A stretch of 36,719 nucleotides of DNA from an uncultured Elusimicrobia bacterium (GCA_903867985.1 CAIPTO010000048.1:1-36719); one strand, 5' to 3'. Counted from the stretch's first letter, positions 7,227-15,735 are shown. The notes: generated by a model from the sequence alone, not told the origin. Made by a program: numbers and translations.

Positions 7227-9227
7227 ATGAACGACATCACTCCGCTTGTAAAGACAATTACGGAGAAATGCAGGACCTGTTATACCTGCGTAAGAGGCTG
7301 TCCGGCCAAAGCCATCAGGATTTCCAGCGGACAGGCGGAAGTTATCAAGGAACGCTGCATCGGGTGCGCCAATTGCGTCCTTATGTGCAGCCGGCAGGCC
7401 AAGGAAGTGCGGAGCTCCGTGGCTGAAGTCCGGGCGCTGCTCGCGTCCGGGGCCGAGACCGCTATATGCCTGGCGCCCAGTTTTCCCGTGGAGTTTCCCG
7501 AGCTGGACCCGCTCAGGTTCGCCGGGATGCTAAAAAATCTGGGCTTTAAGTATGTGACCGAAGTGGCTTTCGGCGCCGATATGGTGTCGCTGAAATACCG
7601 CCGCCTTGTGAACGAAAACCCGGGCAAAAAATATATCAGTTCCGCCTGCCCGGCCATAGTCTCCTACATAGAAAAGTACCATCCGGCGCTGGCCGCCAAT
7701 CTGGCGCCCATAGTTTCGCCGATGCTGGCCTCCGCGCGCATAGTTAAAGCCCGCTACGGCGCAAATTTAAAGGTCGTATTCGCCGGCCCCTGCGTGGCAA
7801 AAAAGGACGAGGCGCTCAGACACCCGGGGGAGATAACCGGAGTTATCACTTTCCGCGAACTGCGCGAACTGCTGGAAACGGCCGGCGTCAGCGACGCCAC
7901 GTCCCTTAACGCGCATTTCGACCCGCCATATCCCTCGAAAGGAGTGCTTTATCCTATCGGCGGCGGACTGCTTACTTCCTCCGAATTTGAAGAAGACCTT
8001 ATGAGCGGGAAATTTCTGTCCACGGAGGGTCTGGAGAATTTTACCGACGCCCTGCGTAATTTCGAGCACGGCGACATGGACGCGGATTTTCTGGACATCC
8101 TCTGCTGCAACGGCTGCCTGATGGGGCCGGGGATGACGACGAAAAGTTCACGCTATTCCAGACAGGCCTCTCTGCGCCGGTACGCTAAAAAAAGCTATCA
8201 CAAGATAAAGATAAGCGACTGGGAAGACGCGATTCAAAAGTACCGCAATCTTGACTATTCCACCGGCTTTAAACCTGAAGACAAACGCATAACGCCTCCT
8301 CCCGCGGCCGAAATAAAGGCGATACTTGAACGGATGGGAAAACCGGTCCCGGAAGACGAATTGAACTGCGGCGCCTGCGGCTATCAGACCTGCGTGGAAC
8401 ACGCCACGGCCATTTACCGGGGGCTGGCCGAGAGTGAAATGTGTCTGCCGCACACCATAGAAAGGTTGAAGACCACAGCCAAGGAATTGGCGTCCTCCTA
8501 CGGCCAGCTCGCCAAGACGAAGCAGGCCCTGCTTCAGTCCGAAAAACTGGCCAGCATGGGCCAGCTTGCCGCCGGCGTCGCGCACGAACTGAACAATCCT
8601 CTGGGGGTGGTGCTGCTGTATTCGCATCTGCTGGCCGATCAGTGCCAGAAAGACTCCAGGATCTTCAAGGACGCGCAGATGGTCACAGAACAGGCGGACC
8701 GCTGCAAGAAGATAGTCGGAGGCCTCCTTAACTTCGCAAGGAAAAATAAACCTTTTTTCAAAAAAACCGACCTGCGGAAGCTGGTGGACGCCCATTTCAA
8801 GGGACTGCCCGTTCCCGCGAATATCAGGCCGGACATCGCGCACGACGGCGCGGAATTGGATGTTGAGGTGGACCCCGATCAGATAACGCAGGTATTCTCA
8901 AATCTGATAACCAACGCCATAGAAGCCATGCCGGCCGGCGGCTCGCTTAAAGTTTCCACGTTTCAGCAGGGCGGCTATATCTGCTTCAGCGTGACGGATT
9001 CCGGCACCGGGATAAGCGAGGAGAACAAGAAAAAAATATTTGAGCCTTTCTTCACGACTAAACAGATAGGCAAAGGCACCGGCCTGGGCCTGGCGGTTTC
9101 TTACGGCATAATAAAAGTGCATAAGGGGAAGATCATGGTGGAATCCAACGCCGACATCGCAAAGGGCGCCACCGGGACCACCTTCACGGTAGTCCTGCCG
9201 AGACAAACAGCGGAAGTCAGGCAGTAG
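7227..9227 (+). CDS. hydS: Sensory [FeFe] hydrogenase fused to a histidine kinase (HydS-like)
   Basis: A 666-residue cytoplasmic sensor. Residues 10-58 carry two [4Fe-4S] motifs (C15, C18, C21, C25; C44, C47, C50, C54). Residues 75-330 are a short H-cluster domain whose L1 is SSACPA: A140 replaces the proton-transfer Cys while ligand C141 stays. L2 is GPCVAKK (C189) and L3 [10 protein letters not shown] (C293, C297). An Fe-S domain follows (C381, C384, C389, C406), then HisKA with H453 in VAHELNNP and an HATPase domain (N, G1 and G2 boxes). No PAS domain is visible: about 30 helical residues join the Fe-S domain to HisKA. Loss of the proton-transfer Cys is known for sensory (group C) hydrogenases. 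It probably reports H2 level to the receiver proteins nearby. The start is ATG 7227 behind GGGAG, not the upstream TTG. Confidence 0.9.
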   Translation: MNDITPLVKTITEKCRTCYTCVRGCPAKAIRISSGQAEVIKERCIGCANCVLMCSRQAKEVRSSVAEVRALLASGAETAICLAPSFPVEFPELDPLRFAGMLKNLGFKYVTEVAFGADMVSLKYRRLVNENPGKKYISSACPAIVSYIEKYHPALAANLAPIVSPMLASARIVKARYGANLKVVFAGPCVAKKDEALRHPGEITGVITFRELRELLETAGVSDATSLNAHFDPPYPSKGVLYPIGGGLLTSSEFEEDLMSGKFLSTEGLENFTDALRNFEHGDMDADFLDILCCNGCLMGPGMTTKSSRYSRQASLRRYAKKSYHKIKISDWEDAIQKYRNLDYSTGFKPEDKRITPPPAAEIKAILERMGKPVPEDELNCGACGYQTCVEHATAIYRGLAESEMCLPHTIERLKTTAKELASSYGQLAKTKQALLQSEKLASMGQLAAGVAHELNNPLGVVLLYSHLLADQCQKDSRIFKDAQMVTEQADRCKKIVGGLLNFARKNKPFFKKTDLRKLVDAHFKGLPVPANIRPDIAHDGAELDVEVDPDQITQVFSNLITNAIEAMPAGGSLKVSTFQQGGYICFSVTDSGTGISEENKKKIFEPFFTTKQIGKGTGLGLAVSYGIIKVHKGKIMVESNADIAKGATGTTFTVVLPRQTAEVRQ

Positions 9228-9265
9228 AAGAAAGCAATTGTGAGTTTAGCGGAGGACAGTAACGT

Positions 9266-9319
9266 ATGAGCGACGATAAAAACATCAAATCGGCGGGGGA
9301 AAAACATGCAGACATATAA
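9266..9319 (+). CDS. Possible 17-residue leader ORF overlapping the receiver-kinase gene
   Basis: GGAGGA (9251-9256) stands nine bases before ATG 9266 and opens an 18-codon frame (17 residues, starting MSDDKNIK) ending at TAA 9317-9319. It overlaps the first 14 bases of the next gene in another frame, whose own start has GGGGGA five bases upstream. The ribosome binding site is better than many in the window. It may be a coupling leader peptide, or a remnant of the former N-terminus after a frame change. No homology can be claimed. Confidence 0.35.
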   Translation: MSDDKNIKSAGEKHADI

Positions 9320-10484
9320 GATCCTGATAGTGGACGACGAAGCCGGCATGCGCTCCGGAGCCGAACGATCGCTGGAAGGTTTTGAAGTCCCTCTGGAAGA
9401 TTTTTCAGACAGCGTAATTTTTTCGGTTAGGACGGCGGCCACGGGTCTTGAAGCCGTGGAAGCGATAGCGGCCGATAAGCCCGACATGGTGCTGCTGGAC
9501 TATAAACTTCCCGACATTACCGGGCTGGAGGTTCTTGAAAGAACCGGCGAAGCGGCGAAGGATATAATCGTGGTGATGATAACAGCCTTCGCCTCGCTTG
9601 AAGTAGCCGTTAACGCGACCAAGCGCGGCGCCTTCGATTTCCTTGCCAAACCCTTTACACCGGAAGAGCTCAGAAGCACCATCCAGAAAGCGGCCCGGCA
9701 TATTTATCTTCAGCGTAAGGCGCGACGCCTGGAAGAAGAAAAACGCCAGGTCCGCTTTGAGTTCGTTTCCGTACTGGCCCACGAGCTCAAATCCCCGCTG
9801 GCGGCCGTGGAGGGCTACATGCACCTGATCAAGGAGCGCTTAAAAGGGCAGGAGCTTTCCTCCTACGATTCGATGGTGGACCGCAGCCTGATACGCATGG
9901 GCGGGATGCGCAAGCTGGTGATGGATATGCTGGACTTGACGCGGCTGGAATCAGGCCGTAAGAAACGTGAAATCGCCCCGCTTGATCTTGTAAAGCAGGC
10001 CCGCAACGCCGCCGACGCGGTCACCGAACAGGCCAAAGCCGCGGGCGTGACCATAGAGCTGACCCTGCCGGAAGAATTGCGCGCTAACGCCGACGCCGGA
10101 GAAATGGACATAATAATGTGCAATCTGCTCACCAACGCGGTAAAATACAATAAGCCCGGCGGCAAGGCCACGCTTACTCTTAAAGCTTCTGACGGCTGGA
10201 TCGACATCACCTGCAGCGATACCGGCATAGGCATGACCAAAGATGAAACTGCCAGGCTGTTCCGTGAATTCGTAAGGATCAAGAACGAACACACCCGCAA
10301 TATACCCGGCAGCGGCCTGGGCCTTTCGATCATAAACAAAGTGGCGCAGCTCTACGGCGGAGATATCAGCGTGGACTCGGAATGCGGTAAAGGAACAAGC
10401 TTCCGCGTCCGGCTGCGAAGCGCCGCGCCTGTGCCGCAACCAGTGGTTAGCCTGAATCCTGCAGTTCATGGTATATCTCAGTGA
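9306..10484 (+). CDS. Receiver-histidine kinase hybrid (REC-HisKA-HATPase)
   Basis: A 392-residue soluble signalling protein. The N-terminal receiver (1-130) has D10-D11, phospho-acceptor D65 (LLDYKLPD), T93 and K115. A linker helix leads into HisKA with H159 in LAHELKSP, then an HATPase domain with NLLTNAVKYN, DTGIGM and GSGLGLSI boxes. No membrane segment, sensor or DNA-binding domain is present. An input receiver ahead of a kinase fits a phosphorelay in which the upstream hydrogenase-kinase phosphorylates this receiver, which then modulates the kinase toward the stand-alone receivers. Last gene of the first hydrogenase operon. Its 3' end overlaps the left half of an 11-bp inverted repeat. 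Confidence 0.88.
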   Translation: MQTYKILIVDDEAGMRSGAERSLEGFEVPLEDFSDSVIFSVRTAATGLEAVEAIAADKPDMVLLDYKLPDITGLEVLERTGEAAKDIIVVMITAFASLEVAVNATKRGAFDFLAKPFTPEELRSTIQKAARHIYLQRKARRLEEEKRQVRFEFVSVLAHELKSPLAAVEGYMHLIKERLKGQELSSYDSMVDRSLIRMGGMRKLVMDMLDLTRLESGRKKREIAPLDLVKQARNAADAVTEQAKAAGVTIELTLPEELRANADAGEMDIIMCNLLTNAVKYNKPGGKATLTLKASDGWIDITCSDTGIGMTKDETARLFREFVRIKNEHTRNIPGSGLGLSIINKVAQLYGGDISVDSECGKGTSFRVRLRSAAPVPQPVVSLNPAVHGISQ

Positions 10485-10518
10485 TAAAATCAGGGAACAG
10501 AATTATTCTGCAGGATTC
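10454..10518. repeat. 11-bp inverted repeat around the end of the receiver-kinase gene
   Basis: GAATCCTGCAG (10454-10464, inside the last codons of the kinase gene) pairs perfectly with CTGCAGGATTC (10508-10518) across 43 bases. The left arm belongs to a 14-base word, CCTGAATCCTGCAG, that recurs exactly at 35840-35853. There is no T-run after the right arm, so a simple terminator is not indicated. It may be a dispersed repeat or an mRNA 3'-end hairpin. Confidence 0.5.
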
Positions 10519-10544
10519 CCCGCAGCAGCGGGTTGAGGATCAAG

Positions 10545-10644
10545 CGCTATGCGCGATGCATCCGAGAAGGTGTATGCCTCCCGAATGGGCGCCCGCTATG
10601 CGGGCGGAAAGTTGAAACTGCAACTTTCAGGCCAGCGCATAGTG
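10545..10644. other. Foldable intergenic element upstream of hydG
   Basis: The 236-base gap before hydG has no gene. A closing stem CGCTATGCGC (10545-10554) pairs with GCGCATAGTG (10635-10644; ten pairs, one G-U). It encloses two perfect hairpins: CGCCCGC-TAT-GCGGGCG (10590-10606) and GAAAGTTG-N6-CAACTTTC (10607-10628). This amounts to a multibranch fold about 75 bases ahead of the hydG start. It does not match any riboswitch consensus I know. It could be an untranslated-leader structure or a palindromic repeat. Confidence 0.45.
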
Positions 10645-10720
10645 ATAATTTGCGGGCGCTGAGACCACCCCATTCGCTATTCACTAACCGCTGCCGTATT
10701 CGCCGGAGGTAAATTATATT

Positions 10721-12196
10721 ATGCCTGCTACCGAGACAAAACAGCCAGACGGCATCACGAAGTATCTAAACAACGGACGCGATTTCATAGACGAAGACGC
10801 CATTGAACTCTGCCTGAAAAAAGCCAAAGCCGACCCCGCGCGGGTGCGCGAAATAATCTCCAAGGCTCTGGCCTCCTGCGAAACGCTGGAACCCGGTGAG
10901 ACCGCGACACTGCTGAGCGTGGAGGACCCCCTGCTGCTGGAGGAGATGTACGCCGCCGCGGCGCTGGTTAAGAAAAAAGTCTACGACAACAGGGTCGTCA
11001 CTTTTGCGCCGCTGTACTGCGCCAATCTCTGCGAGAACAACTGCCTCTACTGCGGTTTCCGCAAAGACAACACGTCCGAGATTAGAAGAAAACTTTCCAT
11101 GGATGAGATAAGAAAAGAGACCGAGGTTCTGGCCGGCGTAATCGGACACAAGCGTCTGGTGGTGGTCTTCGGGGAGAGCCGGGCCACCGGAGCCGACTAC
11201 ATAGCCGAAAGTATACGCACCATCTACTCCGTAAAGGTGAAGACCCGCAAAGGTTTCGGGCAGATACGCCGCGTTAACGTGAACGCCGCGCCGATGAGCG
11301 TGGAAGATCTTAAAAAACTGAAGACCGCCGGCATCGGCACTTTTCAGGTCTTTCAGGAAACCTATCACCGCAAGACTTACGCCGACATCCACCCCGGAGG
11401 CACTCCTAAATCAGATTTCCGCTGGCGGCTTTACGCCATGCATCGCGCGTTTGAGGCCGGAATAGACGATGTGGCCCTGGGCGCCCTTTTCGGCCTCTAT
11501 AACTGGAAATTTGAAGTAATGGCGCTGCTGGCGCACGCCAAGGAGCTGGAAAAGACTTTCGGCATCGGCCCGCACACCATCTCTTTTCCCCGGATCGAGG
11601 ACGCGGCCGGAACCGATTTCAACAGAAAAAGCGCGCACAGGGTCAGCGACAGGGATTTTAAAAAGCTGGTGGCCGTTCTGCGGCTTTCCGTGCCGTACGC
11701 GGGGATGCTGGTTACAGCGAGGGAAAAACCGGAGATTATCAGGGACGTGATCCCCATGTGCACTCAGCGCGACGCGTCCAGCAGAATAGGCATCGGCGCC
11801 TACTCCGACCGCTATAGCGCGCAGGAAGCCAAGCGCCAGCAATTCATGCTGGGAGACACGCGCTCGCTGGATGAAGTGATAGGCGAGCTTGCCGCTTTGG
11901 GGCATATAACCTCCTTCTGCACCTCAGGTTACCGCTGCGGACGAACGGGCGACCATATAATGAAAATGCTCAAAAGCGGCAAAGAGGGCCGCTTCTGCAA
12001 GCTGAACGCTATCCTGACTTTCAGGGAATGGCTGGACGATTTTGCGTCTCCGGCTACTCAGGCGGCAGGAGAAAAGCTGATACTCAGGGAAATAAAAGAA
12101 GCGCTGAACTCCGAAACATACAACCTTGAGATGCGGACAAAATTGACCGGGTATTACAACAGAATAAAATCAGGCGAGCGGGATCTGTGCTTTTAA
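10721..12196 (+). CDS. hydG: [FeFe] hydrogenase maturase HydG (radical SAM, tyrosine lyase family)
   Basis: A 491-residue radical SAM enzyme that cleaves tyrosine to supply the CO and CN ligands of the H-cluster. The SAM cluster motif is C104-ENN-C108-LY-C111. The family's C-terminal cluster motif CX2CX22C is altered: residues 400-426 give C400, G403 (normally Cys), C406 and C426, so the second ligand is missing and a Cys appears three residues later. Overall length and TIM-barrel segments are otherwise normal. GGAGGT (10705-10710) lies ten bases before the ATG. First of three maturase genes in the order hydG-hydE-hydF. The replacement could weaken the auxiliary cluster or shift its ligation to C406. 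Confidence 0.92.
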   Translation: MPATETKQPDGITKYLNNGRDFIDEDAIELCLKKAKADPARVREIISKALASCETLEPGETATLLSVEDPLLLEEMYAAAALVKKKVYDNRVVTFAPLYCANLCENNCLYCGFRKDNTSEIRRKLSMDEIRKETEVLAGVIGHKRLVVVFGESRATGADYIAESIRTIYSVKVKTRKGFGQIRRVNVNAAPMSVEDLKKLKTAGIGTFQVFQETYHRKTYADIHPGGTPKSDFRWRLYAMHRAFEAGIDDVALGALFGLYNWKFEVMALLAHAKELEKTFGIGPHTISFPRIEDAAGTDFNRKSAHRVSDRDFKKLVAVLRLSVPYAGMLVTAREKPEIIRDVIPMCTQRDASSRIGIGAYSDRYSAQEAKRQQFMLGDTRSLDEVIGELAALGHITSFCTSGYRCGRTGDHIMKMLKSGKEGRFCKLNAILTFREWLDDFASPATQAAGEKLILREIKEALNSETYNLEMRTKLTGYYNRIKSGERDLCF

Positions 12197-12217
12197 AAGC
12201 GCGCGCGGAAAAATAAT

Positions 12218-13207
12218 ATGAACTTCAATGACATCACCGATATGCTCCGGGACCCGGATTCCGAGGCCTGGCTTCTGAAAAAAGCTGATGAGACCCGCCG
12301 GGAATACTGCGGCGAAGATATCCATGTGCGGGGCATTATAGAGTTCTCTAATATCTGTAAAAAGAACTGCCTCTACTGCGGACTGCGCGCCAAGAACTCC
12401 GAAGTCCGCCGCTACCGCCTGACGGAGGAAGAAATCGTCGCTGCTGCCGAAGCCGCCGCGTCCATGGATATCCGCACGGTGGTGCTTCAGTCCGGAGAAG
12501 ACGATTATTTCACCGTCGACAAGCTGGCCTCGATAGTGCGCGCAGTAAAAAAGGCCGGGGTGGCTGTCACGCTTTCAGCCGGAGAAAAGACCAGAGAAGA
12601 GTACGCGGCTCTCAAAGCGGCCGGAGCCGACCGCTATCTCCTGCGCTTTGAAACCTCCGACCCCGACCTCTTCGCCATGCTTAAACCCGACTCCTCATTC
12701 GAGAACCGCTTTAATTGCCTGAAGTGGCTTAAAGAGCTCGGCTTTCAGGTCGGTTCCGGAATAATGGTAGGCCTGCCGGGACAGTCGTACGAGACGATCG
12801 CCAGGGACCTTCTGCTCTTCAGGGATTTGGACCTTGATATGATAGGCGTAGGGCCTTTTATACCGCACCCCGACACGCCGCTGGGTCCGACCCCGCGCGG
12901 GAACATAGACCTGACGCTTAAAGTCGTGGCGCTGACGCGCCTGCTGACGCTTAACGCCCACATTCCTGCCACCACGGCTATGGGCACGATCGACCGCCTC
13001 GGCCGCCAAAAAGCGCTGCAATGCGGCGCCAATGTTATTATGCCCAATGTGGGCCCCCTTAAGTACCGCAAAGACTATTCCATCTATCCGGACAAGATCT
13101 GCGTTAACGACTCCGCGGAACATTGCTCGGGCTGCGTAAGCCGCCTAATTGAAAGTCTGGGCAGGAAACGTGCAAAGGGATTTGGGCACAGCCTGAAAAA
13201 GTCATAA
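12218..13207 (+). CDS. hydE: [FeFe] hydrogenase maturase HydE (radical SAM)
   Basis: A 329-residue radical SAM protein with C47-KKN-C51-LY-C54 and the LQSGE (GGE-like) segment of the SAM site near residues 90-95. HydE acts with HydG and HydF on the [2Fe] subcluster, processing the HydG-derived iron synthon. The PHPDTPLG stretch and IMVGLPGQ segment are characteristic. Length is slightly below the usual 340-360. It begins 21 bases after hydG with a weak ribosome binding site, suggesting reinitiation, and ends 27 bases before hydF. I saw nothing abnormal in the key residues. Confidence 0.92.
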   Translation: MNFNDITDMLRDPDSEAWLLKKADETRREYCGEDIHVRGIIEFSNICKKNCLYCGLRAKNSEVRRYRLTEEEIVAAAEAAASMDIRTVVLQSGEDDYFTVDKLASIVRAVKKAGVAVTLSAGEKTREEYAALKAAGADRYLLRFETSDPDLFAMLKPDSSFENRFNCLKWLKELGFQVGSGIMVGLPGQSYETIARDLLLFRDLDLDMIGVGPFIPHPDTPLGPTPRGNIDLTLKVVALTRLLTLNAHIPATTAMGTIDRLGRQKALQCGANVIMPNVGPLKYRKDYSIYPDKICVNDSAEHCSGCVSRLIESLGRKRAKGFGHSLKKS

Positions 13208-13234
13208 CGGATTTGATACACCGAGGCAAAAACT

Positions 13235-14485
13235 ATGGAAACCACGCCAAAATCTCTCCGCCTTCAGGTCGCTATCTTTGGCCGCACCAATGTGGGTAAA
13301 TCCAGCATTCTTAACATGATCGCCGGCCAGGACGTATCCATAACCTCCCCGGTGCCCGGCACGACCACTGACGTAGTGGAAAAAAGCATGGAACTTCTGC
13401 CCGTCGGACCGGTGGTATTTCTGGACACGGCCGGCATTGACGACAACTCCGAACTGGGTGGTCTGCGCGCGGAGCGGACAAAGAAAATATTCGACCGCGC
13501 CGACGTGGCGGTCATAGTCTGCGAACCGGAGCTCTGGGGACGCTGGGAAGAGGAAATAGCCGCGGCCGCGCGAAAGAAAGGAATCGCCCTGTTGGCGGTG
13601 ATAAATAAAACCGATTTCATCACCCCTTCGGACGCTTTCGTGGAAAAAGTCAGCCTAGCCGCGGGCGCTCCGATGCTCTGCTGCGCCGTCAATAAGGCCA
13701 AGCGCGAGGGCATGGTCGCGGAATTTAAGGCCCGGTTGCTAGCCTTAACCAATGCCGCCAAAACCCAACCTGTCACTATCGTGGGGGACCTTGTAAACCA
13801 CGGGGAGACGGTGATCCTTATAATCCCGATAGACAAAGAAGCGCCTAAAGGCCGCATAATATTGCCGCAGGTACAGGTGATGCGCGACCTGCTTGACCAC
13901 GGCGCGATGTTCCTAACCGCAACGGAAAAAGAATACGCATCGGCGCTCAACGCGCTTTCTAAAAAGCCGGCCCTGGTGATCTGCGATTCTCAGGTGGTGG
14001 ACCTGATGGTAAGCCAGACCCCTCCGGCAGTGCCCTGTACCACTTTCTCGATATTGTTCGCGCGGTTCAAAGGGGATCTGAGCGCCTACGCCTCCGGAGC
14101 CGCCACGATAAAAAATCTGCGCCCGGGAGACAGGATAGCCGTGCTTGAAGCCTGCAGCCACCACGCCATAGAGGACGATATAGGCCGCGTAAAACTTCCC
14201 AAATGGCTCAGGGAATATGTTGGGGGGGAACTAAAGATAGACACTTTCTCCGGACGAGACCTGCCGGCGGACCTGTCCGCTTACAAACTGGCGATACAAT
14301 GCGGCGGATGCATGATCACCCGCACCGAGATCCTGAACCGCATGGGCAAAGCCGCGGCCGCCGGCATCCCCATAACCAACTACGGCACAGCTATCTCAGA
14401 ATGCAAAGGCGTCCTAGAGCGCGTACTTTCGCCCTTCCCCGAAGCCCTGGCAGCCTACCGCTCCGCAAGAAACTCCGCAGTATAG
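13235..14485 (+). CDS. hydF: [FeFe] hydrogenase maturation GTPase HydF
   Basis: A 416-residue scaffold protein that assembles and delivers the [2Fe] unit to HydA. The N-terminal GTPase domain has a P-loop GRTNVGKS (16-23), DTAGI switch II and NKTD. The C-terminal Fe-S domain normally carries CxH...HCxxC. Here C307-S-H309 and C356-GG-C359 are present, but the His immediately before the CxxC is Gln (Q355). GAGG (13223-13226) precedes the ATG. Last gene of the hydGEF set, followed 70 bases later by a rho-independent terminator. Confidence 0.93.
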   Translation: METTPKSLRLQVAIFGRTNVGKSSILNMIAGQDVSITSPVPGTTTDVVEKSMELLPVGPVVFLDTAGIDDNSELGGLRAERTKKIFDRADVAVIVCEPELWGRWEEEIAAAARKKGIALLAVINKTDFITPSDAFVEKVSLAAGAPMLCCAVNKAKREGMVAEFKARLLALTNAAKTQPVTIVGDLVNHGETVILIIPIDKEAPKGRIILPQVQVMRDLLDHGAMFLTATEKEYASALNALSKKPALVICDSQVVDLMVSQTPPAVPCTTFSILFARFKGDLSAYASGAATIKNLRPGDRIAVLEACSHHAIEDDIGRVKLPKWLREYVGGELKIDTFSGRDLPADLSAYKLAIQCGGCMITRTEILNRMGKAAAAGIPITNYGTAISECKGVLERVLSPFPEALAAYRSARNSAV

Positions 14486-14553
14486 ATATAATTTATCAAA
14501 GTCAGGCGACGCTGATGATTAAATGACTAATTTTGCGGATGTAATTACTACGA

Positions 14554-14582
14554 CCGCTGGGGAAGCCCGGCGGTTTTGTTTT
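14554..14582 (+). terminator. Rho-independent terminator after hydF
   Basis: Stem CCGCTGGG (14554-14561) / CCCGGCGG (14566-14573), eight pairs with one G-U and a GAAG loop, followed by TTTTGTTTT (14574-14582). It stands 68 bases past the hydF stop and closes the maturase operon. Confidence 0.8.
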
Positions 14583-14633
14583 AGGGTTATCGCGGGAGAA
14601 GCATAATGCGCGCAAGTTTGAATGGAGGGCTGA

Positions 14634-14751
14634 CGGCGGGGTGGGATAAGCGAAACCCTCCGGAAGCCCGATCTTGCGTAAGCGCGAGGGCTGAGGACGG
14701 GAGGCGCGGGCACGGTGTGCTCGACGCCGTTTTCGCGTTCCCACCCTGCCG
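14634..14751. other. Large nested stem-loop element in the hydF-downstream gap
   Basis: The roughly 310-base gap between hydF and the next (minus-strand) gene contains no convincing ORF. A 13-pair stem (14634-14646 with 14739-14751, one G-U) encloses a second stem GCGAAA/TTTCGC (14650-14655/14731-14736). Inside are two arms: CCTCC/GGAGG (14657-14661/14700-14704) continuing into AGCCC/GGGCT (14665-14669/14688-14692), and CGGGCAC-GGT-GTGCTCG (14707-14723, one G-U). That is a compact Y-shaped fold of about 118 bases. It matches no RNA family I recognise. It may be a small RNA or a dispersed palindromic repeat. Confidence 0.45.
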
Positions 14752-14798
14752 GCAGGCCGACTTTGCATCTCGCGGCTCAGAAGCCTGAAATCTATACT

Positions 14799-15689
14799 TT
14801 ATCTCGACTGCGGGGCGTATTCGGGGTGAAGGACCAGGCAGTAGTTGTCCATCACGAGTTTTTCCGAGCCGGGCGTTATACGCTTCAGCGCGCAGACATC
14901 GGAATTAGGGGGACAAAGCTTCGCCAGCGGATAGCCGGCCTTCACATACTGGTCGCAGGCGCCGCAGATGCTTTCCAAAGCGCCCAGGGCCTGCTCGCGC
15001 TTTTTTTCCATAAGCGCGGCCAGCAGTTTTTTCGCGTCTTCCTTCATCCTGCCGGCGAAAGTCCGCGTCGGATAGACCAGACTCAAACGCGGCTTGCAAA
15101 GCCCGGGCCAGGAGCCGGACGGCGAGCGCGCCCCGTCGGCGATAAATTCCATGCGGGCGAGCATTTTCCGGCGCAGTTCCGCCGGCGCCGGAACATCCGG
15201 GGAATATTTGCTGTGCGAAGTAAATCCGCCGAAAACATCCAATCCCGGCTCGCACGCTTCATTTGACGGATATACAACTTCCTCTCTTTCGCCAAGAAAC
15301 ATCCCGCCCTTTACATTTCCCTCTCCGATCATGAAAAAGCCCCGCACCGAAGGGGCCGAGAGTTTCAAGTAAATACCTTCGGCGTCCAGATCGTCGTAGG
15401 AATATACTTTGGCTTGAGGATAGAGGACGCCAAGCCCGGCAATAAGAACGGACTGTACATCGCCGCACGCTTTGCGCGATATGGAATCTTTAAAGGCCGA
15501 ACCCTCAGGCAGAACACAGTTGCCGGTGAATATCAGCAATTTGCCCTGAGCGCAAAAATCAATAGGCATTTGTGAATCGTCTCCGGAGGCGTTTCCGCCG
15601 TTATAGGACGACAGAGGCTGCAGCGCCGCCGCCGGGAACGCCACTGCCGGAATCAGTCCGACACAAACCGCCGCGATAATTTTTTTCAT
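14799..15689 (-). CDS. Secreted protein of unknown function
   Basis: A 296-residue protein with a clear signal peptide: MKK, a hydrophobic stretch of about 16 residues, and a probable cleavage after the AAA at about 20-22. The mature part holds around ten cysteines, several in pairs (CGACDQYVKAG, LCPPNSDVC), suggesting disulfides in the cell envelope or periplasm. I recognise no catalytic motif or domain. The ATG at 15689 follows GAGG on the minus strand. It lies 46 bases downstream of the Mrp-like gene on the same strand, so the two may be cotranscribed. It converges on hydF. No link to hydrogenase can be shown. Confidence 0.7.
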   Translation of the reverse strand: MKKIIAAVCVGLIPAVAFPAAALQPLSSYNGGNASGDDSQMPIDFCAQGKLLIFTGNCVLPEGSAFKDSISRKACGDVQSVLIAGLGVLYPQAKVYSYDDLDAEGIYLKLSAPSVRGFFMIGEGNVKGGMFLGEREEVVYPSNEACEPGLDVFGGFTSHSKYSPDVPAPAELRRKMLARMEFIADGARSPSGSWPGLCKPRLSLVYPTRTFAGRMKEDAKKLLAALMEKKREQALGALESICGACDQYVKAGYPLAKLCPPNSDVCALKRITPGSEKLVMDNYCLVLHPEYAPQSR

Positions 15690-15735
15690 TTATTAAACCT
15701 CACAAGAATAACGAGCCATCTCCGCTACAGAACGC

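Noticed and set aside
14502-14798. Several short ORFs on both strands in the hydF-downstream gap
   Set aside because: Arg- and Pro-rich translations without ribosome sites, explained by the GC-rich folded element and the terminator.
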